From: Tetrahymena elliotti 4EA
Lineage: Eukaryota > Ciliophora > Oligohymenophorea > Hymenostomatida > Tetrahymenidae
DNA: 64,000 nucleotides
Direction: 5' to 3'
NCBI GenBank assembly: GCA_000231825.2
Contig: JH720299.1
Coordinates: forward strand, 944,972-1,008,971
A model generated the notes under the pieces. It searched no databases and was not told where the DNA came from. It was given only the letters and a program-made list of their open reading frames with translations. Numbering within the stretch: the first letter of the stretch is position 1; every line of letters begins with the position of its first letter. Shown piece by piece: positions 37,801 through 51,100 of the stretch. Made by a program: the position numbers and the translations under genes.

Positions 37801-39206
37801 TCAATCAATCAGTAAATTAAAATTTAAATAATATTCTGTTACTTAAAATAACTATTAATTAATCAATTCAAATTCAAAAATTAAAAATGAAATATCATTT
37901 TATTTTTTACATAATTTAACATTAATAACATACAATAATTTAATTTAAAACCTAATTTTTCATGAAATATGCTAATAATTGGTTGACAAATACATATTAA
38001 TTTAGTTAGATTTTCTTTTTATTTGATATATTGATTTTATTTTCAGGAGTAATCAAATAGGTTAAGAAGGAGCATAGGTTTTAGGTTCTGGATTATCTAA
38101 TTGTGCTTATCTCCAAAGTTTAACACTCTTATTAGGGTAATAAAATATCCTCCTGCATTTTAATAATATTTTTACTTTTTTTAGTTTCTTTTAATGGTTA
38201 ACAAGCATGAAAACAATTTGTCTCTATCTAACATTTTTTCTTTTTGATATTTTAATTATGTTTGAATCAGTCATATATTTTTCTGTTTTATTAAAAAATT
38301 AATTTCGCTTCATTAAAACTTATTACCAATAGTCATAATCAAATAGGTGATTAAGGTTTATCAAGTATGATTTCTAGTTTGATTAAATGCGTCAACCTCT
38401 CATCTTTGACTCTTTTTATTTAGTAAAAATAAATCTATTTAATTTTTAAATAGTTCTACTAACAATAAATAAACTTAGTGTTTCTGTTTTTTAATGCTAA
38501 GTTCAAAAAGTAAGGAAAAAAAAATTTTTGTTTTTTTTAGATTAATTTTCTTTAAAAAATTGATTTTTCTTCTTACTTATTGAGAAGTGAGTTTACTTTC
38601 TATAAACTTTCTTTTGTTGTTTTAAATAAAATTAAATGAATTTATTTAAAATTTTTTTTGAGTTTTCATGTTATTTTTTTATTTGAAAAAGTTTATTAAA
38701 ATTACTTTTAAATTGTCAAAAGGAGTAATAAAATTAGTGATTAAGGATTAACAGATTTGGGTTCTAATTTAACACAATTAGCTAATCTGTCATATTTAAA
38801 TCTCTTACTAATGTAAAAATTGTTCTTTTACTTAAATTTATTTATTTTACTACCACTTAATTAACAAATTCTAAAATTTTATCTGTAATTAATAATTATT
38901 TTAGTATTTAATTTAACCTAAAATAAAACATTTAATTATTGACTCATACTAAATAAAAGTTAAAATGAATTTGGTCATAAAGGAGAATAAGCTTTTGGAT
39001 TTTATTTGGCTAAATGCATTAATCTATCTTTTTTGGCTTTCCATCTTAGTAGAAGGTAAATAAAATAGTTAATGAATCATTTGCTGCCTAATTTTATTTG
39101 AAAAGTAATTTAAATTATTCAAAATATTAAAAGATTATCTCAAATTAGTGATCCAGTGGTTAGAAATACTCTTAAAGCAAGGAAGTTGGTCAAGTTTATT
39201 TATTGA
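34882..39206 (+). CDS. leucine-rich repeat (RNI-like) protein 2
   Basis: The first exon starts at ATG 34882, is Gln/Asn-rich and ends SHTNLEISFR. About thirteen ~90-base exons follow, each one LRR of the form N.I.DQG...LGSGL..C.NLQ.L.L.L: ELGSGLSKCANLLTLTLS, FDEGAQYLSTGLAQSKNLQN, NQGLSNLGQGLGQCKSL, DNQGLADFGSGLSQC, YESGASDLGSNLAKC, GVKGSSELSLGLGK, QEGAQVLGSGLSNCA and HKGEQAFGFYLAKCIN. The introns are 100-300 bases of AT-rich DNA. The last exon (about 39131-39206) reads QISDPVVRNTLKARKLVKFI and stops at TGA. Ribonuclease-inhibitor-like LRRs form a curved protein-binding surface. No kinase or membrane domain was seen. The exact borders of the more diverged repeats near 35100-35400 and 38340-38820 are uncertain. 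Confidence 0.72.
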
Positions 39207-39264
39207 TGATAAAAATAAATTTAATATAAGCAAGTATTAACATAATAAAAAAATTTAATATAAA

Positions 39265-39399
39265 ACTTCTGTATTTGATATATATAGAGAAATACGGGAA
39301 CGAGCTCAAAATCCTAAAAGTCAAACAGCCCTCAACATTTTCTCGACAATAATCAAGACCCCTAATAAAAAATCTAAAAATAGTGGATATTTTGTGTGA
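39265..39399 (+). other. orphan coding-like fragment
   Basis: This 44-codon stretch before a TGA reads FDIYREIRERAQNPKSQT, then ALNIFSTIIKTPNKKSKNSG. Its GC content and residue mix are unlike the surrounding AT DNA. No start codon or credible splice partner was found. It could be a last exon of an unseen transcript, an alternative end of LRR gene 2 in another frame, or a relic. Confidence 0.25.
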
Positions 39400-39652
39400 A
39401 TATATGGTTAATTATATTATCTAAATTTAATTGTATGAAATCATTTTTTATTTTTTTAGTAAATATTAAAAAATTGTTTTGATAACTTGTTAGCAATAAC
39501 TAAAAAAAATAAATTCAAATAAATTATAAAGATGGAAAGAGCATAAAGAGCATTTAGTATTTTTAACTAACATATTGCACAAAAAATGCTTATTTTAAAA
39601 TAAACAAAAAACAGGTAGAAATTTAAATTGAATAGTTAAGATGGTAAGTAAC

Positions 39653-40870
39653 TCAATTTGATTATGAATTTTAGTTCTTTGTAGATTATCTTTCATGAGT
39701 TGCTCTTTTAATGGCTAAAGCAATAATCAAAGCTGCAAAAATAGCTATTCCTGAACAGTACAAATTAATAGCAAAATCATCTTTTTGAGTTTTATTTATG
39801 GGTTATGGGGTGTAATCAGGTGAATGTTGAACAGAAACTAAGAAGGGATCTTCTTTTTCTCTGAGATTGATTACTGTTTGATTAACCTTAGATTCAAAAT
39901 CTAAAAGCATGTAATTTCCTTTGTAGCAACCTCCTTCAAACTTTTTAATTTTTTGAGTTGATTTATCTATTGAAAAGACTAAGCAAACTTCTTTGACAGC
40001 AAAATTAGCTGTGCAGGTTTATTTATAGATTTCGTATTTCTTTTCTAAATGAGTTTCTTTATTTTTCTTTTTGATTGCATGAGAAATTCCATTATTCTAT
40101 TCACATACTTTCTCACAATTCATTTCATCTGAACACATTTTCATCTTGATCATTTCTGAAAATTGCAAAATCTTATTTTCAACTAAATTAATAGGAAGAG
40201 AGTTATCAAAACCTCCACATTCAGGAAGGCCTTGTACTTTAATTTCTTTATTTTAACTGTCAGTTACTTTCACTTGCAAGCAGTGATTATTCTCTGGGAT
40301 CACAGGTTCTGAATCAAAGCTAATGATTGATTCAAAGTGTGCGTTTTCTAATTAGAAAATAGGAGATTTATAATTAAATGATGCTTAAATGCTATCTTAA
40401 ATTCTTTGTTAATTGCTTGAAAAAGAATCTTTCAAATACATTTCGCTTTTATTAACAAGAGCATTAATTGATTCAAAATCCTCTTTGTTTTTCTTATCAC
40501 CAAATTCAGTTTATTATTCAATTTCATTTGAGAGCAAATCAACCTAAATCTTAAAGTTCTTCATGATGGATTACTTATCATCATAAATCCATTTGCTGCT
40601 TGCATTTAATAAATCATTCTTAATCAAGTCTTCTTAAGCTGTTCCAGGAACAATAGACAAAATTACTCCCATAGAACAACATAAAATTCCAGCAATCAAT
40701 CCAGCATAAAAAATACACATGAATGGTTTTCCATATTAAGAAATTCTAAAAGGATCTGTGTCATTTATGTGTCTGACAGGTAATCTACGCTCTCCCTATT
40801 CTTAGGTATTATCTTCCTAATGAAGACGTGAAACATATTGACGCTAAGCTAATTCTTATTCTTAATTCAT
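39653..40870 (-). CDS. two-pass membrane protein, unrecognised family
   Basis: An intronless gene of 405 residues. The N-terminal ~49 residues are charged and Gln/Arg-rich (cytosolic). A membrane segment lies at about 50-74 (MCIFYAGLIAGILCCSMGV). A ~290-residue lumenal or extracellular region follows, with helical stretches and paired cysteines (CGGFD, MCSDEMNCEKVCEQ, YKQTCTA, GGCYKG). A second membrane segment lies at about 369-387 (YCSGIAIFAALIIALAI), and the tail is short and polar. Potential N-glycosylation sites (NAS, NKS, NQT, NKT) fit an outward-facing middle. The topology recalls CDC50-like and other two-pass ciliate proteins, but I see no diagnostic motif and give no function. Confidence 0.75.
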
Positions 40871-41947
40871 CTTAGAACCTTTATTTATAATATCTTCAAA
40901 ATTCTAATGAAATTATTAACTTAATTAATTTATATCAATATGTTAAATCTCTTTGCGAAATCAATAATTTTAAAAAATAGATCACTGTTTTTTAACTTTA
41001 GATCAATCATTCATTTTGTATATAAATCAATTACCATAATTTATTTTCTTTCTTTTAATCTTACATCAATTATTCAAATAATTTACTTTCCTTTAACAAA
41101 AAAGAATTCATTAAAAACTGGATTAAAGATTTATTTCATTTGAACCAGTTTATTATACAAATCTATTTCAACCTAAAAAATCAAATATTTGTCAGTATGT
41201 AAGTTTTACAGTTATAAATATACATGAAGATTTAACATGAAAATCAAAGTCTTTAACATTTTAATAAATAAAATTTTTTTGATTTAAATGGATCCAATTT
41301 AAGAATTATTGTTACTTATTTATTTATGTATATTTTATTAAGTAAATTTTTTTTTCATTTAAATAATTTTGATTTCAGGATAATAATGGTTTATTTATGT
41401 ATGTAAATTTTATTTTGGAAAAATTTAATTTTGTTTTAGATTTAATTTTAATTTTTATTCATTTTTGATAAAAGAAACATTTAAAATTAAAAAAAATAAA
41501 AATGCTTTGATTTTAATTCTATTAAAAAAACTATTTTACTTTTATCATGGGTGACTATTATATTATTGGACACAGAAATCTGGATTTTTTGGACATTTTA
41601 ATTTCAATTCAAAAATAAGAGTGAGAGTATGTATTTGTTTAAATTTATTTGTATGAAAAAATAAAAAATGTAAGAAAGCTATTCTAAAATATTATAATTT
41701 TGCATGTGATTTTGAATGTAGATTTTGAATATTTGAACACTAATTATTCACAATTGTTTATTTCTGTTTAATTTTGATTATTTTTTATTTTTTAGGTGTT
41801 GAAATTTCTATATTTTATAAGAATAAATTACTTTTTGATATTTAATATTAAAAACTTATAGTAAATAATTCTTATAAAAGATAAAGATGAATATTTTTAA
41901 TAAAAATATAAAGAAAATACTAAAATTATCTTATTAATAATAATTAA
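40871..41947. other. AT-rich intergenic DNA
   Basis: Divergent intergenic region dominated by T and A runs. Short open frames here have no family signal. Confidence 0.5.
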
Positions 41948-42122
41948 ATGGGTTCATATTCTCTATAATTTCGTGGGAGGTAACTAATAAGAAAGTTAGA
42001 AAGTAGTACGAATTTATGATTTAAGTTTAGTAAATGGAAATTTAAGCTATCTTCTTCTTCAAATCATCTAGTAATTAATATTTTTTTTCCAAATTTCATT
42101 TAGTTAGAAAAATATTTGAGAT

Positions 42123-44180
42123 TGTACTGGGCCATCTGATATAGAAAGCTCAGACTGTGAAAAGAAATATATCTTAGTTGGCGGTTCTTGCGTCTTATGC
42201 AACGTAAAGAATTCATAGTACTTAGATTAGAATAATATTTGTCATTCTTGTGATAAATCTTGTTAAGAATGTGATGGACCTTTAACAACTAACTACACAC
42301 TATGCAGAAATGGTTTCTATTTATTTCCTGATAGAACTTGCTAAAATTAATGTTAGACAACAAAAGGATTTTATAAATAAGATAATAAATATTGCAAATA
42401 ATGTAATCAAAGCTAGTGCAAAAACTGCAAAGGTCCTTTGTCTAATGACTGTATTGATTGTAATGATGGATATACACTGATTAATGGAGTTTGTTAAAAA
42501 TGCGTATTAGATAATTAGCAATATCTAGATTAGAATAATAAATGCCATTTTTGTGATAATACCTGTTAGAAATGTAATGGATAACTTTCAACTGATTGTA
42601 ATTAATGTGTAAAAGGATTATATTTATTTGATAACAACACATGCAAGTAATGTGATACTACTAGTGGCTATTATGTTAAAGAAAATAAATATTGTAAAAG
42701 ATGTGGCGATTAATGCAAATAATGTATTGATTTAAATAACTGTAAAAAAAGTTTGTAATTAAGATTAAAACGCTGTAGATGGGATATGCATAAACTATAT
42801 ATGCGAAGACGGAACATTTTTAGGTAAAACTTAATTATTGAAAAGCTTATAAATAATATTCATTTATTAATTAAATATTTTGGAAAATTTTATTAAAACT
42901 TAGTGATTTTACTAACTGAATAACCAATCAATCACAAATAATTTGATCCAATTTGATCAAATATTTAACAAAGAAAGATATTTTTTTATCAATTTTAATT
43001 TTTTATAATTAATAGACAAAAAGACTAGAAAATGTGATCTTTGTTATCCTAATTGTAAGTCTTGCACAGGCAGAGAAATATATGAATGCAATCACATTTA
43101 AATAGATATCAATAAATAATTGATTTAAATCTTAAGCGGAGTTTTGGTATTTTTTACTTTTTCTATATCTACTTGCTCACATTTTTACATAATGGTGCAA
43201 TTATTTGATTTGCTTTAAAATATAAACTTACTCCTTTATGTAAATGTGAAATATAAAAAACCTCTTTATTTTGTACTAAAATTGCTAGATTTTAGTAATT
43301 TTAAGTTTATTCCTTCAGCATAATAGATAGATGAAAATATTCCATTACCCTATTTTAGAGAATCCATCACATTTAATTTCATAATTAATCTCATTTAATC
43401 AGGTGCAATTTTTGCATTTGCTTTCTTAGCTTATTTCCTTTCAAAGATTATTTATACTTTTGGAAAAAAATATAAGAATTAGTTTTTGTAAGCAATTAAA
43501 TTTATTAATTAATTAATACTTCTTTTACCACATATTAATTGGGGTGATTTTTTTCACTTTCTACTCTATCAATTTTAGTGTTTAACTTGAGCTCTACAAT
43601 TTCACTAGATCATCCTTTAATAGCGTTTCTTCTGCTCTATCAATAGTAGCGCTTCTTTTTTAACTCTATCTTTTGTTTCTTGGTATTCAATAGTAAAAAA
43701 ATAAAAATCATTCAAACTTCTATAACAAACTCAAGAAGAAATTTTAACAATTTTCAAGCAAATAATTTGTAAGTAAGAGTTATTTTCTAAATGCCTTTAT
43801 TTTAGCTAGAAAAATTCTATTTGTAAGCATCCTAGTATTTTTATAAAATGAGAGTATGAACTAAATCATTCTAATTTAAGGTTTGTTTAGCTTGTAAACC
43901 TTACTCTTAGTTATACACAAGCCATAACAAAATAATGATAATATGCCATTTTGTATTACTTTTAATTACAGTTTTAATCAACCTTCTCATCTATAATGAA
44001 GCTGTGAGAAATTTATCATAAAATGATATCCAAATTGTCTCAAATTTTATAGTATCTCTTGTAGCGATTATCTATGCTCTATTAGTATACCTTTTATTAA
44101 GAATACTAAAATATGAAATTCAGCTCAGAAACAAATCAATGAATTGTAGAGAGATAAATCTACCTCAATAGATAGATGAA
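42123..44180 (+). pseudogene. frameshifted Cys-rich (furin-like) membrane protein
   Basis: A relative of the giant gene downstream. Exon 42123-42820 holds about five Cys-rich half-modules (NICHSCDKSCQECDGPL, CKQCNQSQCKNCKGPLSNDC, CHFCDNTCQKCNGQLSTDC). A final exon from 43017 has one more Cys block and a multi-pass domain (VNVKYKKPLYFVLKLLDFSNF, ILVFLQNESMNQIILIQGLF) aligning with 56150-57160. The frame breaks at least three times: at the A7 run 42744-42750, in the TTAATTAATTAA stretch near 43505-43525, and near 43940. No convincing start exon is present; a short ATG frame at 41949 does not join. Pseudogene is the simplest reading; clustered base-calling errors are the alternative, since the residues on both sides of each break are well conserved. 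Confidence 0.65.
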
Positions 44181-45167
44181 TTAAAATAACTCAAAATATT
44201 CATAATTTTTAAGTTACTCACAAATTTAAAATCTACATAACTATTTCAATTTGTCAAAATTTTATATTTTATTTTACATTTAAAATTATTTTAATAGTTT
44301 TAGTTTCTAAAAAAATCATTAAAATAAAGCTCGAAATCATAAAGCTACTTTTTATCTTTTATAATTTCTTCTCATTTTTTCTAAATTAGGTGCTCACCTT
44401 AAAATTGTATCATCTTCAAATTAAGATATAAGGAAGGGAGGGTTACTTCTTTTTTAATATTTATTCTCTTATTATTTTAAAAAAATAATTAACTGAAAAA
44501 ATTTAGTACAAGCTGAATAATAAAAGAAGGATCCTAGCTTTTTATTAAAATTTGATAAAGTTATTAATTGTTCTTTTCTTTTACTTTTTTATAATACTCA
44601 GATAAATATAATATATTTAAGATTTTAATAAAAATATCAATTAATATTAATATCATGTTTAATCTAAAAAAGTATGATCTCAGCAGTATTTTAAATATGA
44701 AGCTTTTATTAAATTTTTGTTACAGATTTTTTTTATTAGTTTATTAAATTGTCTTTTTCTTGCTCTAAAATTTATTTCTTTGGAACTAGAATTATTTTTA
44801 TCTATAAAATCAAAGTATTGATTTAATCATTTGAAGTAAACAACTAAAAAAAGGAACTACTAAATTAAAAGGATACGAAATACAGCACTAATAAATCCAA
44901 AATAAGTGAAATAGATAGATAGATAATTTTAAACTTATTTTGTTTTCAAATTCTGATGAGGAAAATGATAAAAAACAATAATGGAGAAGAGGAAAGGAAA
45001 AAATCAATTAAAAATATTTCAAATCTTCCAAAATGAAAAAGATAAAAATGCTTGTTTTTTAAGGTTTATTCTAGGAGTTTGTAAACAGTTAAAATTAATA
45101 GAGAAAATTAAGAATTAGCTCTAATTAAAATTTAGAAAAAGAAAGTAAATAGAAAAGTAGAATCAAA
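44181..45167. other. AT-rich intergenic DNA
   Basis: An open, Lys/Leu-rich continuation of the pseudogene frame reaches TGA at 44514 but has no family support. A G-rich word GGAAGGGAGGGTTA occurs at 44432-44445. Otherwise A/T tracts. Confidence 0.4.
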
Positions 45168-48100
45168 ATGAAATTTAAAATAATATAAATATTCATCAGT
45201 AATTTTTTAGAATTTTTACTGATTTTTTAACTTTTTAAAATTTAACTTAGCCATTCAGTTGTTTTCATTAGTGTTTTCTTAAGGAAGAGATCAAATAGAG
45301 TAATTTATATGATTATATTTTTAAACTACTTACTTATTTAGAAAGCTATAAAGTTTATTAAATTTTGTATCTTAAACAGAGATGAAGGCTATTTTGGTTG
45401 TAATGTGTGCCATTCATCTTGCTTCAATTGCAATGGCCCTGATGCAAATAACTGTGTTGAGTGTTATAAAGGATATTATTTGAGTGATGGTGGAGAGTGT
45501 AAATAATGTGACGTTTAAAATAAGATGTATTTGGACTTTTAAAATAATTGTTTGAAATGTGATGATAGCTGCTTGAAATGCGATGGACCGCAATCTACGG
45601 ATTGTAAATCATGTGAAAGTAACAAGATTTTGTTTTAAGATGGCTCGTGCAGATTATGCGATTAAGATAATGGATTTTATGAAGATAATGGAATCTGCTA
45701 AAAATGTGTTCAAAATTGTAAAAAATGTACTTCTGGTAATAAATGCGATGTTTGTGTAGCTGATTTTCATATTGAAGATTTTTAATGTGTAAGCAATTCT
45801 TGTGCATAAGGAATGTTTTATGGTAAAATTATTAGCCTCTTTTTTGATTAGAAATTATTATAATTTATTTATTCAAATTTGATAAAAAATCTATCTTACT
45901 TTTTACCAAATGTACATTTTTTTTCTTCTTTTTGTTTTTAATGATTAATTTCACTTTTACTTACTCGTTCTTAATAATTTGATCAAAATAAAAGAGTTTT
46001 CTAACTTTTTTTACCAAAATAGATTCACAAAAAAATAAATGCTCACAATGCTCTTCTAATTGCTAATCTTGCCAATCTTCTTCTACTTGTGATATTTGTT
46101 AAAGTGGATTTTATCTATTTCCAGATGGATCATGCAATATTTGTGATACAAATAATGGATTTTACAAAAATTAAGATAATACACGATGTATACCATGTAT
46201 TTAAAAATGTATAAAATGTTCAGACAGCTCAAGCTGTATATAATGCTAACCTAGTTATGAGAAGAAAAATGGGGTTTGTACTGCTTAATGCTCAGAAGGA
46301 TAATATTATGGTAATTAATATTCTTTTATTTTTTTTTTTTGTGAATAAAATTATTATTCTTGGATTATTAATTGGTGTTGTATATTTTTTCTAAATAACT
46401 AAATTATTTAGAACCTATTTTTTTTGAATATATATAAAAAATGTTTGCTAATTTATTTGTATTTTTTAATAAAAAAAATAATGTTATTTTTAATTTATAT
46501 AAATAGATAATTCTTTTTAAATATGCAAATTTTGTCATCTTTCTTGCAAAACTTGCACTGATTACACATAACGTGATTGTCTTTAATGCAAAAAAGATAC
46601 TGAAGGTATATTCCCTAATGGATTATGTGATATTTGTTAGATTAAAAATGGAAATTATAGATAAGGCGTTTACTGTAAATTGTGTAGTAGTAACTGTTTA
46701 GAATGCTCAGATGATTAAAATTGTTTAAAGTGTGAAACTAATTTTCATTTAGAAAATAAGTTTTGTGTTGGTAATACCTGCGCTGAAGGAAAATATTTTG
46801 GTAAATTTATTCAAAATGCTTTTTACTAATGCTTTGTTTTTTGATCTTAAAATAGATTCAAAGAATAATACTTGCTAACCTTGCAATCTTTCTTGTAAAA
46901 CTTGTACTGGATCCTAAAGCACTGATTGTGTGCTTTGCAAAGATACTTTTGGCTTATTCCCTGATGGATCATGTTAATTTTGTGAGATTTAGAATGGATA
47001 TTATCTATCAAATTTAGATTGCAAGTAGTGTAGCAGTAACTGCTTAGAATGCTCAAATGATACAAATTGTAGTAAATGTAAACCAAATTTTCATTTAGAA
47101 AATGCAATTTGTGTTAGTAATATCTGCCCAGAAGGAAAATATTTTGGTAACTATACTCTAAATTTTTTCTGTTAAATTTCTTCAGATTTATATTTAAAAT
47201 ATTGATTTACTATCTTAAAATTAACAATTTTTATTATGTTTTAAAATTAAAAATAGATACAAACAAGAGTAGTTGTGAATCTTGTCATGTAACTTGTAAA
47301 TCTTGTACTGGATCCACATAAAATGATTGTTTATAATGCAAAGAAGATACTTAAGGTATATATCCTAATGGATTATGTGATGTCTGTTGGACTAAAAGTG
47401 GATATTATAAATAAGGTGTATATTGTAAAATGTGCAGCAATAACTGCTTAGAATGTGAAGACGATTAAAATTGTTAAGTATGTAAAATGGATTTTCATTT
47501 AGAAAATAAGTTTTGTACAAGCAATACCTGTCCAGATGGAAAGTATTTTGGTAAATTTATTCTAAACTCTTAACTATTGCCAAAGATTAAAATAATTTTC
47601 TTTGAAAATTATCCTTAATTTATCTCAGTTTTCTTTTCTTTCCTTAAGAAAAATTAAAAAATTTGAACAAAAATTTTTATCTGAAAAATAAAAATAGAAT
47701 CAACAAATAATACTTGTAAATTATGTCATGAAGATTGCAAAACTTGTACTGGACCACTCTCTTATAATTGTGTATTATGCAAGGATACTTTTGGTAAACT
47801 CTCTGGTCAATAACAGTGTTTTTTTTGTATAAATGGAACTTATCTATAAAATTCTGAATGCAAACCTTGTAGCAATAACTGCGTAGAGTGCTCAGATAGC
47901 TAAAACTGTTTAAAGTGTGATTATGGATATATTTTATAAAATCATGCTTGTGTTAGCAATACATGCCCAGAAGGAAAATATTTTGGTAAATTTATTCAAA
48001 ACGTTTTCTTATCAAAGTATAAATAATTTTTTTAAAATTATTCATACTAAAAAAAGATTAAAATAATAATAATACTTGCTAACCCTGCCATTCTGACTGT

Positions 48101-51100
48101 TTATCTTGCCTTGGACCATAATCTACTAATTGTGTGAAATGCAAATAAGATACTTTTGGTAAATTCTTGGATGGATCATGTAAATTTTGTGACATTTAGA
48201 ACGGATATTATCTATAAAATTTTGAATGTAAGTAGTGTAGTAGTAACTGTTAAGTATGCTCAGATAGTTCAAATTGCTAATAATGTTAATTTAATTATCA
48301 TAAAGAAAATAATCTATGTGTTAGCAATACTTGCCCAGAAGGAAAATATTTTGGTAAAGTTTTTTGAAACAAAATATGTTTTACTAAAAAATTAATAAAA
48401 ATAAAATACCTTTCAATTTTAAATTTCATCTAACTTTTTAATCATGAGTAAAAAATTTTGTAATCATAAACTAAAAATAGATTCAGGAAAAAATAATTGT
48501 GAATCTTGTCACTCTGATTGCAAATCTTGTACAGGACCTTAAAATAACAATTGTAAGTCCTGCAAAGATACATTTGGTATATTTTCTGATGGATCATGTA
48601 AATTTTGTGACACAAGCAATGGATACTATTTATCAAATCTATAATGTAAATAGTGTATCAGTAACTGTAAAAAATGTACAACAAGTACAAATTGCTCTGA
48701 ATGTGAATAAAATTTTGATTTCATTAATGATAGTTGTTTTTATACTTATTGTGAAGAAGGAAAATATTTTGGTAAAATAAATTATAAATTTTTAATTTTA
48801 AAATAGATAAATATCAAAAATCTTCAAATTTGTATTCAAAAAATAGATTCTTCAACAAAAAAATGTGAAATTTGTTACGCTAATTGCAAGTCTTGCAATG
48901 GATCTAAGTTAACTGATTGTATATTATGCAAAGATAGTTATATTAAGAATCCAGATGGATCATGCTAAATTTGTGATACAAATAATGGATTTTATTTAAC
49001 ATAAAGCAAAGAATGTAAACAGTGTAGTAATTACTGTAAAAAATGTACTGATAGTTTAAGTTGTACAGAATGTTAAGTAAATTTTCAGGTAGTGAATGGG
49101 TTTTGTTTTAGTAATGTCTGTGGAGAAGGAAAATTTTATGGTAATTATTTTGAAATTATATTTTCTTTTTATAAAATTAAAAAAATTCTTCCTTGTTAAA
49201 TAAATATGATCTAATAATGTAAAGTTTCGTAATTAATTTTTTGAAAATAGACTAAATAACAAAAAAATGTGAAAATTGTTTCTCTAATTGTAAGATTTGT
49301 ACAGGATCACTCTCTGCTAATTGCTCATAATGCAATAGTGGTTTCAGCAAATTTTCTGATGGATCATGTTAAATTTGTGACATAAACAATAAATATTACC
49401 TAACATAAAATAATGAATGCAAATAATGTGGAAATAACTGCAGAAAATGTATCGACGACACTCACTGTCAAGAATGTTTATAATCTTTCACAAATGAAAA
49501 AGGTAATTGCATAGATTAATCTTGTGGATTGGGTAGTTATTAAGGTAAAATTTATTATTAAAATTATTTTGAATAATGTCTTGAAATTATTTATTTAAAA
49601 TAAATTTTAATTCAACATTAATTAAGAAATTATTTTTATTTAAAAAAATAGATTAATTTACAAATAAATGTGAAATGTGTGATATAAATTGTAAAAGTTG
49701 TTATGGTTCACTTTCTACTAATTGTATATCATGCTAAGATGGTTTGAATCTCTATTCTGATGGCTCATGTATATTTTGTGATATAAAAAATGGATTATAC
49801 ATAACAAGCTCTAACACATGCGAAAAATGTGGAAATAACTGCTAAATCTGCTAAAATAATTTAAACTGTTCTAAATGTTATACTAATTATCACACGGAAG
49901 CAATATAAAATGGATAATGCTATAGTGATAATTGTCAAGAAGGGAAATACTTCAGTAAATTTATCATTCAAATCATTCTTAATTTTTTGCTTCAAAAAAA
50001 TAATTTAAATTTATTTTTTTAGAATTAAAATTTATTCAAAGAAATATTTAAATAAATTTTTTTGAAATTTAAAAAAATTATCAAATAGATTAATCAGCAA
50101 AAAGTTGTGATTTTTGTGCTACATAATGTAAATCTTGCTCTGGACCACTTTCAAGTAATTGTTCTTCATGTAAAGAAGGTCTTTAATTATTTTCTGATGG
50201 TACATGCCAAACTTGTGATACAAATAATGGGTTTTATATAAATGAAAATAATCTATGCTAAAAATGTGAAAATAACTGTAAAAAATGTGCTAATACAAAA
50301 AACTGTACTGAATGTGAAACTAATTTTCATATTGTTAATGGTTATTGTGTTAGTAATAATTGCCCCAATGCAACATATTTTAGTAAATTATTAATTTTTA
50401 TCTACTTAGTTTTAAAATTTATTTTAAAAATAGATTCAGAAAAAAAATTATGCTAAAACTGTGATACTACTTGCAAGGTTTGTTATGGGTAGTAAGCTAC
50501 TAATTGTGTAGAGTGCAAAGATGGTTAGTATATTTAATCTGATGGATCTTGTAATATTTGTGACACAAATAACGGATTTTATTTAACATAAAATAAAGAA
50601 TGTTAAAAGTGCATAGATAATTGTAAAAAATGTGATGAAAGCTTAAAATGTACAGAGTGTTAATAAAATTATCAAATTAGTAACGGATATTGTCTAAGCA
50701 ATTAATGCCAAAATGGATAGTATTTTGGTAAATTCTATTTATTTTTATAAAATATTAAATATTCAATTATTTTCATAATATATTATGCAGACATAAATAC
50801 AAACAAGTGTGTAGGCTGTGATATGTATTGTAAGTCTTGTTATGGACCACTTTCTATTAATTGCGTCTCGTGTAAAGCTGGCTTGAGTATGTTTTCTGAT
50901 AGCTCATGTAGGTAATGTGACACAAACAATGGATTCTATTTGAATGATAATAAAGAATGTAAAAAATGTGGCAACAACTGTAAAAAGTGTGACAATAATT
51001 TAATTTGCTAAGAATGTGAATTATAATTTCACAATGAAAATGGTATTTGCATAAGTGATGTTTGTGGAGATGGAAAATTTTTAAGTAAAAAATTTAAATA

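Noticed and set aside
48156..48780. Short open frames on both strands in the Cys-module array
   Set aside because: They are other-frame or antisense readings of module exons. The true frame carries the cysteine pattern.
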